In this document: positions 63,844-64,000 of the stretch, one piece after another
How positions within the stretch are numbered: position 1 is the first letter of the stretch
Layout of the letters: each line of letters opens with the position of its first letter
Source: Gordonia lacunae
GTDB taxonomy: Bacteria; Actinomycetota; Actinomycetes; Mycobacteriales; Mycobacteriaceae
Length of the DNA stretch: 64,000 bases
Direction of reading: 5' to 3'
Assembly (NCBI RefSeq): GCF_002149015.1
Contig: NZ_NGFO01000007.1
Span: 1 to 64,000, forward strand
Translations under genes and position numbers: made by a program
The notes under the pieces: model-generated
Databases searched by the model: none
Seen by the model: the letters and a program-made list of their open reading frames with translations, nothing else
What the model was told of the DNA's origin: nothing

Positions 63844-64000
63844 CGATTCGCCGCCTCACGGTCTCATCACTGTCTATCACAGGGATAAATGGCGGCAGGA
63901 CGATCAGGAATAGGGACGGCGGTCCGTATGTGAGCGAATCGCCGCAACGCGGATGACCGTGAACGGTCGACGACGAGCAGTCAGGTGATCGATGCGATCG

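Overview
The window looks like chromosome of a high-GC, mycolic-acid-containing actinomycete, most likely Gordonia or a close relative (inference from gene content; no database was searched). Signs are uniformly high GC, frequent GTG starts, an antigen-85-type mycolyltransferase, an MMPL transporter, a furA-katG pair, an Eis-like acetyltransferase, a PE-PPE-type hydrolase and a fabG3-like steroid dehydrogenase. No rRNA, tRNA or CRISPR array was recognised.

Layout. 0.1-8.9 kb: metabolic and housekeeping genes (dienoyl-CoA isomerase, thioesterase, an AraC/reductase pair, a membrane alpha/beta hydrolase, an ABC exporter divergent from a DesK/NarL-type two-component system). 8.9-19.0 kb: an accessory region with a decayed IS3 element, three exported proteins, four small regulatory pairs or singletons, lipoproteins, unrecognised proteins, gene remnants and several repeats; related 24-bp sequences lie in opposite orientation at its two edges. 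19.0-22.7 kb: a DapB-fold oxidoreductase divergent from a fabG3-like steroid dehydrogenase (with a KstR-like box between them), an ACR3-type permease and a CPBP protease. 22.7-23.1 kb: a repeat-rich block with a very long hairpin. 23.1-26.3 kb: a compact uracil-catabolism (URC) operon, urc1-urc4-upp. 26.5-29.3 kb: furA-katG.

29.3-45.8 kb: mostly ordinary single genes (PhoD-type phosphatase, VOC and PPOX proteins, AlkD-like protein, gdhA, succinate-semialdehyde dehydrogenase, mycolyltransferase, MBL hydrolase, thiolase). The exception is a MerR DNA-binding domain fused to a DNA polymerase III beta-clamp-like module. 45.9-57.9 kb: an APC permease and a run of flavin-dependent monooxygenases related to the DszA and DszC families plus an Eis-like acetyltransferase on the minus strand, divergent from a complete oligopeptide-type ABC importer on the plus strand. 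The whole block reads as a scavenging locus for an organosulfur or related heteroatom compound (inference).

57.9-64 kb: an MMPL transporter divergent from its likely MarR regulator, a GNAT acetyltransferase, a TmrB-like ATPase, a basic coiled protein and a secreted PE-PPE-type hydrolase. Regulation is unusually legible: perfect or near-perfect palindromes sit in the MerR/NmrA, MerR-clamp, HxlR/thiolase and MarR/MMPL promoter regions, and strong hairpins separate most convergent gene pairs.
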